NCBI GenBank assembly: GCA_904381335.1
Contig: CAJFIN010000007.1
Location: forward strand, 1 to 41,660
Source: Candidatus Neoanaerotignum galli
GTDB taxonomy: Bacteria; Bacillota; Clostridia; Lachnospirales; Anaerotignaceae
DNA: 41,660 bases
Reading direction: 5' to 3'
A program made the translations under genes and the position numbers. This document shows positions 40,923-41,660 of this stretch, piece after piece. The first letter of the stretch is position 1, and the number at the start of each line of letters is the position of its first letter. The notes under the pieces are model-generated. The model saw nothing but the letters and a program-made list of their open reading frames with translations, did no database searches and was not told the DNA's origin.

Positions 40923-41660
40923 TTTTGGCCATTGATGTGGGCAACACGAATATGACCATAGCGCTTTTTGACGGAGAAGAATTAAAAAATACGTGGCGTA
41001 TGTCCACCCAGGGCTTAAAAACCAGCGATGAAATTGGGATTATGTTATGCACTTTTTTAGAGGTGCTGGAAACGCCAGTTCATGAGGTGGATGGCGTTGT
41101 GGTGGGCAGCGTGGTGCCGCCGGTGATGCACTCACTGATCCATGGGGTGCGCAAATATCTCCATACGGAACCAATGATTGTCAGTGCTGATTTAAAATTG
41201 GACTTGGTCATCGTGCGGGACAACCCCAAAACAGCTGGTGTGGATAGAGTGGTGGACTTAGTGGCGGCCAAGGAGCTATACGGCACGCCCGCCATTGTCA
41301 TTGACTATGGTACAGCCAATACGTTTGATGTGGTCAATGAAAAAGGAGAGTTTATCACCGGTTTTATTACAGCGGGTATACAAAGCTGTGCATCTCAGCT
41401 GTATGAAAAAAGCAGCCGTCTGCCTCAAGTGGAATTGGTGCCGCCCCGAACGATACGGGCAACCAATACCATCGACAGCCTTCAAATTGGGATTGTGGCA
41501 GGCCATATTGGTGAGACCATCCATATCATTGAAACATTAAAAAAGGAACTGAATATTCCCCAGGCAAAGGTCATTGCCACTGGCGGCTTAGGACGGATTA
41601 TTGATCCAGAAGGGGAAATTTTCGATGTTTATGACCCAAGTTTGACTTTATCAGGGCTTC
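40919..41660 (+). CDS. coaX: Type III pantothenate kinase homolog 2 (truncated by window end)
   Basis: ATG at 40919 overlaps previous TGA; [62 protein letters not shown]. Confidence 0.88.
   Translation, partial: [247 protein letters not shown]

Overview
This 41.7-kb window reads as a chromosomal segment of a spore-forming clostridial Firmicute. From left to right it contains: tRNA-Val(TAC); a PPi-type phosphofructokinase; an M3B oligoendopeptidase; an O-acetylhomoserine sulfhydrylase-type PLP enzyme; glgB; rpsU; a YqeY-like protein; dUTPase; a secreted stalk-domain protein; and deoC followed by a 4Fe-4S aldo/keto reductase that carries one in-frame amber codon. The centre is the continuous S10-spc-alpha ribosomal protein superoperon, rpsJ to rplQ (about 12.4-28.1 kb), with secY, adk, a KOW protein, infA and rpoA. 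After it come an XRE/membrane regulator and a YheO-like PAS/HTH regulator (both on the minus strand), then spoIIE, tilS, hpt, ftsH, a FlK-like thioesterase, argF, birA, a small unknown protein and two tandem coaX homologs, the second cut by the window end. I saw no CRISPR array, prophage, transposase or obvious defence system. The best second-look items are: (1) tandem, translationally coupled coaX paralogs, the first with degenerate phosphate-binding motifs; (2) a ~260-nt structured 5' leader ahead of rpsJ; (3) a near-intact aldo/keto reductase interrupted by one TAG in a window that almost never uses TAG as a stop; (4) a GC-rich palindromic block where map normally sits between adk and the KOW gene; (5) a spoIIE promoter with the atypical 21-bp spacing known from Spo0A-activated promoters. 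All functional calls come from reading motifs by eye; no database search was run.
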